Translations under genes and position numbers: made by a program
In this document: piece after piece, positions 47,601-60,165 of the stretch
How positions within the stretch are numbered: the first letter of the stretch is position 1
Layout of the letters: every line of letters begins with the position of its first letter
Notes under the pieces: model-generated
What the model saw: only the letters and a program-made list of their open reading frames with translations
Told to the model about the DNA's origin: nothing
Databases searched by the model: none
DNA from: Varroa destructor
Lineage: Eukaryota; Arthropoda; Arachnida; Mesostigmata; Varroidae
Direction of reading: 5' to 3'
NCBI RefSeq assembly: GCF_002443255.2
Contig: NW_019211457.1
Coordinates: 15,300,374-15,364,373 of the forward strand
DNA length: 64,000 bases

Positions 47601-50259
47601 TTTTATGAAATAAAAATCCCTTTTTGTCTAGTGACTCGATGCCAGTTATTTAGTTTTATTCCGCCATAGAGTGTCATATATACTAAAGCAGTTAAAATAT
47701 GTTGTTATGTGTCCAGCAAACATTGTACGCGACTCACAAACAGGTTTGATCTTCTCTTGTTTTTCCTAGCGGCGTTTGGCGTTCCCACTGGGGTTTTATC
47801 CGTCACCAGACTAAGCTTCGAGTCGCAGCTCTTTGATGTCGGTGATGGTGTCAGCGGTATTAGGCCTTCCAATCTGAGGTGAACATGTAAAAGTTTACAA
47901 TGAATTCGGCTATATTAAGGCTATTTTAAAATGCTACGCAATGAACATGATTATCGAGGCCCACTTTAATCTTTGTGCGTAAATCCAACAGGGACACCAC
48001 AGAACTCGAAATCCTGATTGAACAACAGCTCTACGATCAAAATGTGTAATGAACAACCATAACCAGAGGTCTAGTTTTAAGAATACGGCGACATAATTTT
48101 GCTTGGTACAGATATGTAACGATAATTTTAGAAATCAAAGCTTTTACCGCGTTCGTATCTCATTAACCACCTGCGGGCCTTTAGAATTATACAACGTAGA
48201 ATAATACCAATAATTCTAATATATTAAAAATTAGTATTATACACATATGATAAATCTATAGCGGCACAAGTTCTACTTTCAACTGTGAAATACATTACCT
48301 TTATAAAATTTCTTTCAGAAACACTTACTTTTTGAACCAAAGCTTTAAAAACTTTACAATCGCCAATAAATACGTTTTGCCCGTGTTTCATTCTGCACTA
48401 CCTGTTCAGTCGTCTTAGATGTAGTAGGTGGAGGCCAGCTCTATGAAGTCGCAGGGTTTCGAACCTTTCAACTCTCGCATATGCGTGTGCATTAGTTGTA
48501 CTAATATTAAGATAAATTTACTATTTTCATTGTATTTACAAATGTTCGTACTTGGATGGCGTTTCGGCTTTGCGCCCGCCGACAGGCGTCGGGCTCGTTT
48601 CGGGTTGCGTCAAGGAAAGCTTTTTGCTTGTGCAGTCTGAACCAGAAGGTGACGTCGTTGGCAATAGCTGGCATTGGGCCGAACTCGTCGACGTGGGCGT
48701 CAACTGCCGCGGTTGATTTGGCTGCTGTTGCTGAAGCTGTTGACGTTCAGCTGTACTGAAAAAACTCGTCGGCTGGTGCTGAGTGTCATCCTGGCTGTGC
48801 GATTGTTGCGACTGACTCAGCGAAGTGGAGGCTGGGCCTGATACTGGCGGAGCACCCGAAGATACAGAACTGATGGTTGAAGGACCTCCGATACTGACAC
48901 CTACTCCGGTTCGATTGCACCAGGCCCCTTCAACAACCAGGCGATGACATAGATCCGAGAACACCTGAAACAAGTGAAAACGAGAGAGAAATGGCTGATT
49001 AACATTGTTCTATTGTTGAGTACTGTGAGCAAACATTATGGGAGAGCATACATAAAAACGAGACGTCAATTAAAAATTAGTGGATGGTTGATGAAAGATG
49101 ACTCACCTTTTCAACGTTTAGCCCGTACGTAGCGCAGGTCTCGTAGTAAGCACAGTTGCCAAGTTCTTGAGCTAGCTTTCGCGCTCTTTGATCACTAATC
49201 TTGCGGGGATTATTCTCACTAATTGCATCTGTTTAACGAGCAAATAAGTTCTGCATTTTAAACGATTACCACGGGTACGTTATTTCATCTGCGAATCTAT
49301 GTGTCACACAAGCAATGCTCTTGCTAAAATGAAATATAATATCAAGCACTAAAATTATAAAAAGTATCTACTCGATACGAAAACTTGACAGGACTCAATT
49401 AATAAGACTAACTGCCAGCACCAGATGAAAATTAAGCAGGTTTGAATGTATACAGATGCGGCCTTAGAATGGCCTTTCAATAAGCACAAACCTTGTGTGC
49501 CGACAAGCACTACCGGGACGTCATTGCGAAAATTTCTCATTTTCTTGTAAAAGGCGAGTATTTCCTGAAAAAAATCAGCATTTTTATATCGATATTGACC
49601 GCAGGACATGCAACATGAAACGTCGATGTCAAATCTGTAAACTGTGAATTTCACTTTTATTTCCATGATCATAGCTGTCTCGTACTGTTAATGCACATGT
49701 TGTTCTACAAAAGATATCAATTTACTTTGCAGGATCTATTTCGTCTGTGACTTACCTGGAACGATCCTTCATTTTCCAAGGAAAACACTAGCAGAACGGC
49801 GTCGACCCATTGTGCAAACTGCCATTCCGGAGAACCGGCTTCATCCCTAATCATCATTAGGAAACTGCCACATCCTTCCACCGATATTTCTTTCTTAAAG
49901 CGTCCACCTATTAAAGAAATATGGGCGCAAATGTTCATTATGATTATTAACGTTTTAATGAACAATATTTCGAGCTCGTAATCTAGTAACCCAGCTCGCC
50001 AATATGACGCTGCAGCACTCTTAAGGAAATCTACGCTGAATGCTACCTATTGATATAACTCGATGCCCTCACTGAAAGTACAAAGGGACACACGGCCGAA
50101 CGTTTCGAAGAAGCTTAAGTTTAAACTATATTCGAGTGCAATGCTGCGAATCACCATATTCGTTTTTACTTACGTAAGCTAGTTCGCCATTTTTCGCAGG
50201 AAACGTGTACATTGTTATCAGAAAAACGTGATGTCTGATGTCATAGCTAACACGTACAC

Positions 50260-50308
<49 letters not shown>

Positions 50309-53300
50309 CGCATCGAATAAAACTCACCCTCCGGCGATTCTTCCTGAATAAATGAACCCGTTAGATAACGATGCACTAACGATGATTTGCCGCTGCTGAG
50401 ACTGCCAAGGACACCCTGCAAGAAAGGCGCATCGCGATGTAAGAAGTGTGAGCAAATAATAATTTTAGACAAATAGCATATACCTTCTGCATTATTTAAA
50501 CGTCCTATCTATTCACTCCACAGGCGCATCCATTCTAGCTTCCCAATAATTTGACAATGTTTTCTGTAATACATTATCAAATGCCAATGGCGACGAAGTT
50601 TAACGTTGCTGAAATTATATGTAGACATTTATTAAGTGTCAATATAACACTCAAGAACACAGTCATTTATTTACGATAATGTTTGGCAGAGTGCAGCGAC
50701 TAGAGCCTATATCCGCCACCCTGAAACCCGTTCAGTCCTTCCCAGGACCAACGCAGCGGCAACGATGCATGAAAATACAAATCACTTTCGATTACTATAC
50801 TCTTCGCTCCCCCTAGAAAACTAGCAACCTAAGCAGTGACGTTTTTCGATAAAGTTAGAAATAAACACCAGGCGGTATTTTTCCGTGAGTCTAGAAAGTC
50901 GATTCAGAACATCACGGGAACACAACTGGGCACGCTTTTATATTACCGTGTATGCAATCGTGGTGCGTGTCGTAGAAAAAACGTTAACCTAAGAGACCAC
51001 GATCAGCCATTCCACCGAAGTACGGTTAGGTCCGAGCAGTTATCCGGAGCTGTGAACAACGACGACGACGACGAAAAGATGCAGATCAAGTAAACAAGCA
51101 AGTAGTTCTGATGTAGATGCTTGTCTGCCCAATTCGATGTTGAGCAACGTACGGTACTGGCGGTACTGCCAATTGCTACAACAGCAGCCTAGCGAACAGC
51201 CTACTGAATAATAAGGGAACGCACTGTATAGAAGAGCCGCGCTCACTTGCTTGACCATTGTGGCAGTTGCTGTCCGCGCCGACTAAGTTCGTCTGCTGCA
51301 TTCCATAGCTTCATATCGCTACAAAACAACCAGTTGCACACAAGAACCAGAATGTCAGCTATCTAGAGCTATCCAACCAGACGCTCATCAGCAGGGGGTA
51401 AATAGTTTCTGCACTTCTCGTCGTCTCCATCCTCACAAAAGCCATTTATCCTTTCCTCGCGTACGGAATGACACAGAATAGATCGCACGCCTATACGAAA
51501 TGGATTTGTGGCTGGATAGCATATTGCGTGTCACGGAGCCTTCTGCGTTGCTTTCATTGTGGGATTGCTTTTTGTGAAGCTGCCTCTGCTTTATGAGGGG
51601 AAAGTAAAAAAAGAATGGACTTTTCGTTAAGTTTTTCTTCTTATTTTTGCCAGCAGCGGGGGCAACGTCTCCGAAGCCGAATGGTAACAGTAGCAACGTG
51701 CACGCAAAGCACGTACAATTTCAGCAGCCACAGAAGCAGCTACTGGGTGCGACACGATCGAAAATAGGTGTGGAGAGTCGACATTAGTCACTTGGGGAAT
51801 ACTACTTGCTTTGTTAAGATAGTCGATGCGTTGCTGAGTAGTTTGTTCGGCCATTCACTTTCTTTCTGGCCTTGCTGGGAAAGGACTGTTGGTCAGCCGA
51901 GACAATCCGGTTGTTATAGAATTCACGTATACAGTAAGCCTTGACAGCATCTATAGAAATGTTTATAGTATGTAAAGACAAGTTGTGCCAGAGGAAATAT
52001 ATGGCGATCTGGAAAATTAATCGTCTCTTAATTCAAATCACCATATCAAAGAGTGCAAATATTTGATATCTTAGTATCTATAATATAATATCAGCTACTA
52101 TAATTGCGATACAACAATATATTGAAAGCAACACATCAATTTATATTTTTACCAGAATACCAGTCAATCTGTCAACGACTCGAAACTGACCAAAACCAGC
52201 CAAGTTTGTTGACTGTCCTTTATGTTGACACATCATTATTAAACAATTAAACAATACTCGCTCACAATACATTTAAATCGCATCCGCAACAGCATCACAC
52301 GATGGCTACATCAAAAATAATCAAAACTGATAGAAATGACTTTTTGAAATAATTTTCTGTCAGAACCAAATGAATGGATTCACGTCCAACGAAGTCTTAG
52401 TGAAACAGGTACATTTTCTTACTGTACACCTTGGCACTTAAGTTCATGACGCGTCAGCATTGATTACAAATAGCGTACGCTCGTCACTACAGGAGTAGTG
52501 CTTGGTGCCTCTCTAGTACTGAATCTGGATACCCCACCTACGGCAAATGTTTAAGCCTGCGCACTGCGGCAAAAATCTATGCCGTAGAGAACGAGGGTCA
52601 ATTATCTTAAACCGGTGATGCGTCCTTTGTCTGTCATAAAGGCGAGATATGCGCTTGTTTTGGGAACTACACAGCCCGAATAAAGTCGGACAAAACATCT
52701 ACTAACCAGAATGGTGAACTATTCAATACGTAAGTAATGGAACAGCTAAACAGCCAAGAAGGGGCGAAATCATAAGCAGTTTACTAGGCCCAACCCGCTG
52801 TTAAACAACAAAAATACTCTCATGTAACCCTTAATGTGACTATGGGCCTTTCACGGACGAACGCTAGGAGATCGCTTTGATTGCAGGACGCCTGAGATGC
52901 CTCCAGTAATGGCAGTATTGAACAAAACAGCTCACAGCTGGAAAAGGTGAAGACCGCGGTGTACTGAATCCACACATGCCTACCCTTTTGCCTGCGGTAG
53001 GTGGGTTATGAAATAACAAAATCTGAGTAAAATATGCCCCATTTTAATAATGAGATATTATGCCAGCCACCGTGATACCTTCAGCTCTATAACAAGTAAG
53101 CTTAATCTATTATGTTAATTAAGCAAGTTAATTTTTCCTGACCTATATGATGAAAAAATCTTTAATTGTGTGCACAAACAGCGGCGTAACCGAATCGTAC
53201 ATGTTAATATCTTAACAACGCGAGTAAGTGCGTATTTGGGATGGATTTTTACACTTTAAACATACTTCTAAACTCCGCCGCTTTTAGCACAAATAGTACG

Positions 53301-56300
53301 CATATTTCGGCGCGTCGATTGACATGACTGGACAAGATTTACCAGCAGAGATCTAATAACTTGGATCTACTTGGAGATCTTGAAAAACTTTTCAGGCTCT
53401 GTCGTCCTTAACAAAATTCCTAACTAACTCTGTTAATTGACCTGCTTTGGTGCAAACAATCATCTATGTTTAGATATTAACATCGCACTTGAGACTATTC
53501 AATTGTCCACTCAAATAAACGTTATCCAAAGCTACCTAAATTTCTTCAAACTAGTTTTCAAAGAAACTCTCGGACCGCAAACTTGAATAAACCCTTGTAG
53601 AGGCATTTTAAGCTAGTTAAGGTTGGGAGGTTGAACTATCTCAATTGTTCACAATGGGCCCGTGGCACTCCACGAGCCAGCTGATTGTTGTAACACTTAG
53701 GCGATACGCTGCTAAACCATGCGTGTTTGACGCAGAGGGATAACTCTCCAGAACACGGGTGATGCGATTCCGTATTAAATTTAAGTACACTTACCAATCG
53801 AATATCAGGAACGTTTCGGCTAAGCGTCCATTCTGGACTGTTGACAAATGCATCTGAAATGGACAGAATCAAATTAAAGGAAAACGGTAAAGATACGGTG
53901 ATTAGATTAGATAAAATCACAATACCGTACCTACATCAAACGTTCTAAACATCGTACCGAACGGTACTAAGGCTGATTCGAAGGTTTAAAAAACATTCAT
54001 ATTTGCATTCTGTTCAGGAATTTCTGAATGGAAGTCTGTTCTTCAGACCTCTGTGGGGAAGTAAAGATCTTGCCATAAACATAAATAAAAGAAATATCTT
54101 TTTGTACTTTTATCATCGGTCAATGTATATATAATATCTACGATAAAGATTTAAACATGAAGTACTCATCGAATGAAATTATGGATCAGGTCACTTTGAC
54201 TATTAAGTTTATCCTTCTCTACGACAAATTCAGGCATTTCTCTATTCCCGGGTACGAAATAAGAATACGCTTATGCTTAAAGGAAGGTGCAATAACTATT
54301 TCTCATTCTCATTTTTCTATTGACACTATTAGTAGACGTTCTTAGATAAACGTGTCCCTGATAGCTTAACTTGTGCTTTACTGCGACATTTTTTAACTCC
54401 TGCAAATTTCATCAAAATCTGTGTAGTTTATCATACAGTATCAGTAATCATATGAAATAATGAGAAAAGATGTTCCAAAAATGTTTTTTTTTTCTTTAAT
54501 ATATATATATATATATATATATATCACCACAGTCATACCTCTTTTTCAAGACGCCGCCACATATCATATTCGGTGTTACTATAATAGCACTGTATGGGCA
54601 GACGCTATATAGCCCAATATGCTGTACTTGAGTACCGGATAGCTTGCGCTTTTCCCTATTAAAAAAAAGCTACTTCGTTTTCCTTTTCGCCCTCTTCTAC
54701 CACAACAATAACAATAGATTACACCGCCTAAACGAGCAGACAACTCAGGCCAGAGTTGGGTACCGGAGAAGTTGAGGGCCCCCATATTTCGCTTTATAGC
54801 AACCCATTTTGATTGTATAGCCTCGTTTGTTAAACATGTGGATCATGGGGCAACAATAAAACGCATATTAGTCACTACGAGCCATTTACTACTAAATCCT
54901 CTATAAAGATTAGGCGAAGAACAATTCTAGAAGCTCAAACCGCAACGCTCGTTCTAAAACGATGATAGCCATTCTGGTAAGCGCACAACAGAATGCGGTG
55001 CCTACTATATCCTGTTTCGGTTAGTCACTGTCGGATCTGCTAAGTTCGCTAAGGCCGGCCGATAACCCAAACCGTGCCATATACCCATCGCTCAGCCGCC
55101 CTCTGGTGGCTAATTGATCGCTATAATCCACTCCGTGAATGCGGAAGTCTTAGAGGCATAGTGAAATTTCATATATATATATGAATATGCATTACGCATT
55201 ATTCCAGCAACGTGTTGTATTAATGCAAACCTGCATTGGAAAGATACAGGAAAAACTACGCGTAAGAGTGCAATAATCTTGGAATATTTTAATCGTGAAA
55301 GGAATAATTTAACAAGCAAAGCTAAGGGCTAGTATCGATGTGTTTGGAGATTAATAATAATACTAATTTTATTTTCATTGATCGTCTGTAATGTTGCACT
55401 GAGTTCGTCGACGTAAGTATCGCACAGAGGTTTCTCGAACGCTTTCACGCTCGAAGTTTCAACGAGCCAGTGAAATTTTGTATAAGATTATACAAACCAA
55501 CTTCAGGTTTCCACGCAAATAAATTATTTACGAACGTAAGGCTTTTTCTTAGAAGCGCCAAGTAATATTTGACAGTGTCGCTGAGCGATCTGAAACTCGA
55601 TTGAGATTCCGGGAACTCTGCGCATGATTGACCTTAGCGTCTTCGAATCGCTCAGCTGCAGGAGACATTAACCTATAGGCGATGGTCATTAAATGAAAAA
55701 CTAGAATTTCCAAGTTTAAGGTCAAATGTGGGCAGTTTGATGATACACAGTCGATGCCTGTTCAACGGCAAAACAACAGCGTCTACACGAACGAAATGCA
55801 GTGAAAACAAAAATTGCTTTGACAAAAGTTAGCCAAATCTATAATCGATTCCACTTAGGGATTGTCTTAGTATTGCTAGCCGTTAGCCAAACACTACAGG
55901 CGATCCAACCAGAAAACGTTAACGGTAAAAATCAGTATAATTTGCAAGTCTGCCTATAGGAAGTCACCTATTCGAAAAATTGTTAATAACATTATGTCTC
56001 TCTTTCTATCTAGTCACCTTAAAGTAAAATCAGTAATTCACAGCTGTTCATACTATTTAAATTATCGGAACCGTCTAGATATGCAGCAGGTCATTTACTA
56101 TCACTATCACTATTATCATGCTTGTTAAGTCCATGACATCAGCTCCCCACGCATATCGCTACATGTTATGATCGACTCAATAGACGGGGCAGGGCACTTG
56201 TAGGAACATGTAGATCATGACATGATATAGAAAGCTATTTATGCACTAGGACGTTTTATACTACAGGATTACCGCCAACCAACGGTCATTTGACAGTAGT

Positions 56301-59300
56301 ATGACGCAGCTTTGGAAGACTATACAAAGTTGTTTATTACGTAGTTACATAGGCACATTGAAAATCGACATTGTTACACCCACGTCACTACTAAGGGAGT
56401 GGCGGCTAACGTACAAAGCAAATGGATTGGCGCCTTTTCCATTACTACAACCGTGTTCGGGTACTATTGGCCGCTTGAATTTCAGCGTATTTCGTTAAAT
56501 ATATTTACTGGATCCGCGCCACTTCAAAAACATACCTTTTTTAATTATACAGGTGCGTGACCTTTTTTCTAACATGGTTGCTTCTTGCAATAGAATAAAT
56601 AGAACATGAAAACGATGAATAGGCACCTCGCTGTCGTTGGCGCGAAGCGAGTGGCCTGAAAAGCCTTACAATCCGAAGAGAATATTTGCAAACATAATGT
56701 GCCGATGTATTTAGCGTCGACGCCTTTTTTGCGCCTAGTTTATCAAAATAGTTCTAATAGCAAATACCTAGATTTAATTTTTGTTCGCAAATTTACGAAC
56801 GTGAACTCAGATTAAACCGTTCAATATTTTGCTGTGGACTGGCCTTTTACTTTCCAATCATAGTTCAGTTCCGCTGTCCTGTAAATGCTATGCTTGGTTA
56901 TTTTCAAATAAGGCCAGCATCCTTAGGGTTCGTTGGGAACGCTTGCATCTATAAGCATGAGCAAAATTATATTGAAATGCACTTTTCAATGTTTAATGAT
57001 GACCACAGAAAATAGTTTTAATACAGTAGAAGATTGCGTTTACGTAATATGCGTAATACCGTTTTATGAATGTATGTTACTTATATAATGTTATGTATAA
57101 TGAGTGATTGGAGGCATGGAGTTATATTGTCTTAAAACAAAATAGGGTGACATACCCGACCCATTTCGTAGAATCCGTTCCGTGTGAATCTGAGCTCTGA
57201 AAATCGAGTCACATCTATAATATAAAAACGAAATTCATATTTCGGCTAATTTATTTTTTACTATATGTCCCCCGATATAAAGAGATGGTTCTTATTATCT
57301 TAACAGCGTCGCTCAACACACAAATTCGTATATTGACATCATAGAGTATGTACATGTAATATATATATAGCGGCAAAGTCTAGCTGCTTATCCAGATAAG
57401 CTGAAACGCAATAAATTGTGTGGATACATACTGATCTGGGAAGAACTACTTATTTGATCTAGACATAATTAGACTATGGTGACTACCAGTGCAAAAAGTG
57501 TGGAAATTTTACGGTAGCAAGTGAACATATCGTGAGCCGTAGGCATTCTCGAAAAAGTTACCCTGCAAACTTGATCTCGCAAATAAAAGAATTAAAAATG
57601 TTTCACATTCGGTCAGCATCACGGCCAGAGCTGTTCAGTCTCGACCGTATGCTTCAAACCGATGTTAAACATATACACTCCGAACATCCTAGTAGGTAAT
57701 AAAACGTAACATACTTAACTAATTTGTGTCAAATATTGATCTTAGATGTAGAGGTGTCTCCGAATAACGCGATACATTCTAACTAAAATTAAAGTTTACT
57801 GGAAATAGAAAATTAAATTTGTTGTAATTCAGCCAAGGTGCGTACGCCCGAAACATTCTAGAGTTCTTGCCTCACCAAATTTCTATCAAGATAAAAAGCA
57901 GATTTTCAAAAATATCCAAGAACGACAATTTAATAACTAGAATTCGGCGTAACAACGAAGAAACAGTTTGAAGCTTATAATGGACAGCCTTACGTAAAAG
58001 CCCGGGAGGTCATATTTTATAATCACAAAACAATCTCTAAAAAACGCTATTCATCTCTCCCCCGAATGACGAAAAAAAAAATCAAAAAGGTATTTTATAC
58101 CTCTTTATATTACCTCCTTTATTTGCCCTCAACTATTATATGCTTTTCTTGCATCCTAACAACTTCAAAAAAAAAACACTATTTTCGCATATGGATAAAG
58201 TTGCGATCAAAATCCAATCTTCTGCTTTATTCATTCAAAAGTAAAAAAGTAGCCACAATGGCATTATTTCTATGTCTACCTATAATTTCCGTATGTGTGT
58301 ATGGGACCACTCTCCAGAAATAGCAAAAAATTCAGGCGGAACAATCCTATACACGCATCAGCAAGCGATAACATAAGTATAGACGGCAGTATTGGAAAAC
58401 GTACATCGTAGGGGAATCCCAGGTATCGGTTCCATCTGCCTCTTCTGATTTTTTTTTTCTTGAGCATTTTTTACTCTTTTTGTGCTTTCCAGTGTTTCGT
58501 CTGTGACAAAACCATGTCCGATTAGGTCTAATCGACCCTCTGGCCACCAATCAAACAACCAGTCATCATACTCCATTGCCCCAGGAGAGCTTTTCTAATA
58601 TGGAGTCTATTCGATAATGTTGCGTATTTGACGAGCTTTATACATTCTTATGTTGTACGTCTACAGGATCTGTTCGAAGACAACACAGCCAATATTAGCA
58701 CTACGCTATAGCCCTGATTCCGTTAGCCAGTGGCTACCGGGTACCACTAGTGCACGGCAGTCGCCGTACGACTGATTCCAGTCAACGTCGACGGATTCCA
58801 TCAACGGCGGATAGCTTCTGCGTACTGCAGGAAATATTTCCTGGACACCTTTATATACTGACAATCCCTGGTTGATGTTTTTGTGGTTTCTGGCCACCAC
58901 TTTCAGGCTAGCAAAACCACTCGGTCTAGACAAACAGCAGATGGAATCGATGTTGCGGTCACCAAAAAATAAAGATGGAATTGGCGCAGGTGGGCGAATC
59001 GTATGCTAAACCAGCCAACGGTAAATTATAACATTTGTTGCTGCAAAAAGTGTAATAGGTAGGCTAAAAGGGCTCATGCAAGGGTTCTATGGAAACCGAC
59101 GCGCGTTTGGCTTTGCCAACAGGGTTGAGTTTTATCTGAGATATGATGACGAGTCAAGTAATGGCGGTAAAGCCGATGTAATAGGGCTTTTTTCCGAAGT
59201 ATATTTGAGACGAGCGTTACTGATAACACTGAAAGGCACAATCGGTCAAGCAGATCCTGAGTATCTGCAAAAAAAATGGTGTTCAAATGTATTACCGTCG

Positions 59301-60165
59301 TGAATTGTTTTAGAGATATTCAGTATTTTTCATTTGACATAGAAAAGCTTTTGCAACTCATGGACATTGCAGATGATTTTACTGATTTTTTTCGAAGAAT
59401 CCTTCTGTTATGCTATGAAAATTAATGTACTATTTCCGAGAGATTTTGTCATTTGATGGGCTAAAAACCTATATATTAACAAATTCCTCATGAAAGCAAA
59501 AATATACACAAAACAAAACTGATTACATGAAAATATATAGAATGCCAGTCCCGTTATTTTGAGAAGGCTTCGTGGGTCGAACGCTTAAACGCTTACTAAA
59601 ATTAGAGGATCTTCTTATAGGAAATCTTATAGGATTAAGTAGTCCACAGAAAAACGGATTCTCTAGCTCGTCTTTTTCAGTTAGATTCGAACCGCTTGCA
59701 CTAATCAATGGATACACTGTCATTGCACAATTAGTCGATGTTATACGAAACCTTTTACAATCACCAGCAACCACCGAATAGAGCCTTCAAATGTAACCGC
59801 AGATTAAGATCGCTTTCAACGTTTACAGGCTTTCTCTAGATGATCAGCAACCACAATCAGTTTCATTAGTTTCTAAGCTGTGAAATATACATGCATGCAA
59901 GAAGGAGACACGCGGTGAAGAGCTACATCTGTTCGGAACATCCTGACCTCTTCTATAGCATACCTTCGATGCAGACGACGTGCTCGCGAAGCTGCTGAGC
60001 AATAATATGATCCCGCAACGCCTCGATGAGATCGTACACGGCGTAGATTGACGGGTGGACACTTTCGAAGCGATCAATCTCCTGCCGAATGCAGAGTGAT
60101 GCCGAAAGTTGGTACGGGGACGCGCCAACCGGAACACACATAATCGGTCGGGTAAGTGACGCCAT
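44678..60165 (-). CDS. AGAP: Arf GAP with GTPase-like, ankyrin and PH domains (centaurin gamma), C-terminal exon not found
   Basis: GTPase-activating protein for Arf GTPases in endosomal traffic; closest by eye to animal AGAP1/CenG1A. Thirteen exons, 5' to 3': 59964-60165, 53795-53853, 50328-50415, 49756-49907, 49492-49564, 49107-49228, 48552-48964, 47738-47873, 47256-47513, 46841-47031, 46451-46718, 45716-45981, 44678-45053, all in phase; 868 residues are seen. N-terminus: [20 protein letters not shown] and [19 protein letters not shown]. GTPase-like domain: P-loop [51 protein letters not shown]. Then a linker of about 180 residues rich in Ser, Thr, Gln and Pro. A split PH domain ([19 protein letters not shown], ending [20 protein letters not shown]) has a basic insert. 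The ArfGAP zinc finger is C-X2-C-X16-C-X2-C, with catalytic Arg in [16 protein letters not shown]. Ankyrin start: [18 protein letters not shown]. The chosen ATG has A at -3 and G at +4. The last exon ends in a donor, so the gene continues left. Confidence 0.93.
50260..50306. repeat. TA microsatellite close to an AGAP splice donor
   Basis: A nearly pure TA tract of about 47 nt in the AGAP intron, beginning about 20 nt beyond the donor of the P-loop exon (50328). Confidence 0.85.
51717..51854 (-). CDS. AGAP: possible alternative first exon of AGAP
   Basis: An ATG at 51854 opens 46 codons ([20 protein letters not shown]... ending SVAAEI) that stop in phase 0 at a GTACGT donor. The next AGAP exon downstream (50328-50415, beginning [12 protein letters not shown]) also starts in phase 0. 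Joining them gives a protein that enters directly at the P-loop, bypassing the first two AGAP exons. Codon choice and hydrophilic composition look coding. The Kozak context is weak (T at -3, G at +4). It could also be a chance ORF. Confidence 0.35.
53854..59963. other. large first AGAP intron
   Basis: A 6.1 kb intron with a TA tract at 54498-54524. Minus-strand frames at 58358-58576 and 58706-58933 and plus-strand frames at 59076-59303 and 59572-59781 are open but unrecognised; a TATATAAAGG box lies in the minus-strand orientation near 58850. No intact transposon was recognised. Confidence 0.5.
54498..54524. repeat. TA microsatellite
   Basis: Simple TA tract inside the first AGAP intron. Confidence 0.8.

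Noticed and set aside
48441..48530. B-box-like GGTTCGAAACC on the minus strand
   Set aside because: The T stem does not pair and no acceptor stem or anticodon arm can be drawn; not a tRNA.
59680..59770. B-box-like GGTTCGAATCT on the minus strand
   Set aside because: Flanking bases cannot form a T stem; no A box at the right distance.
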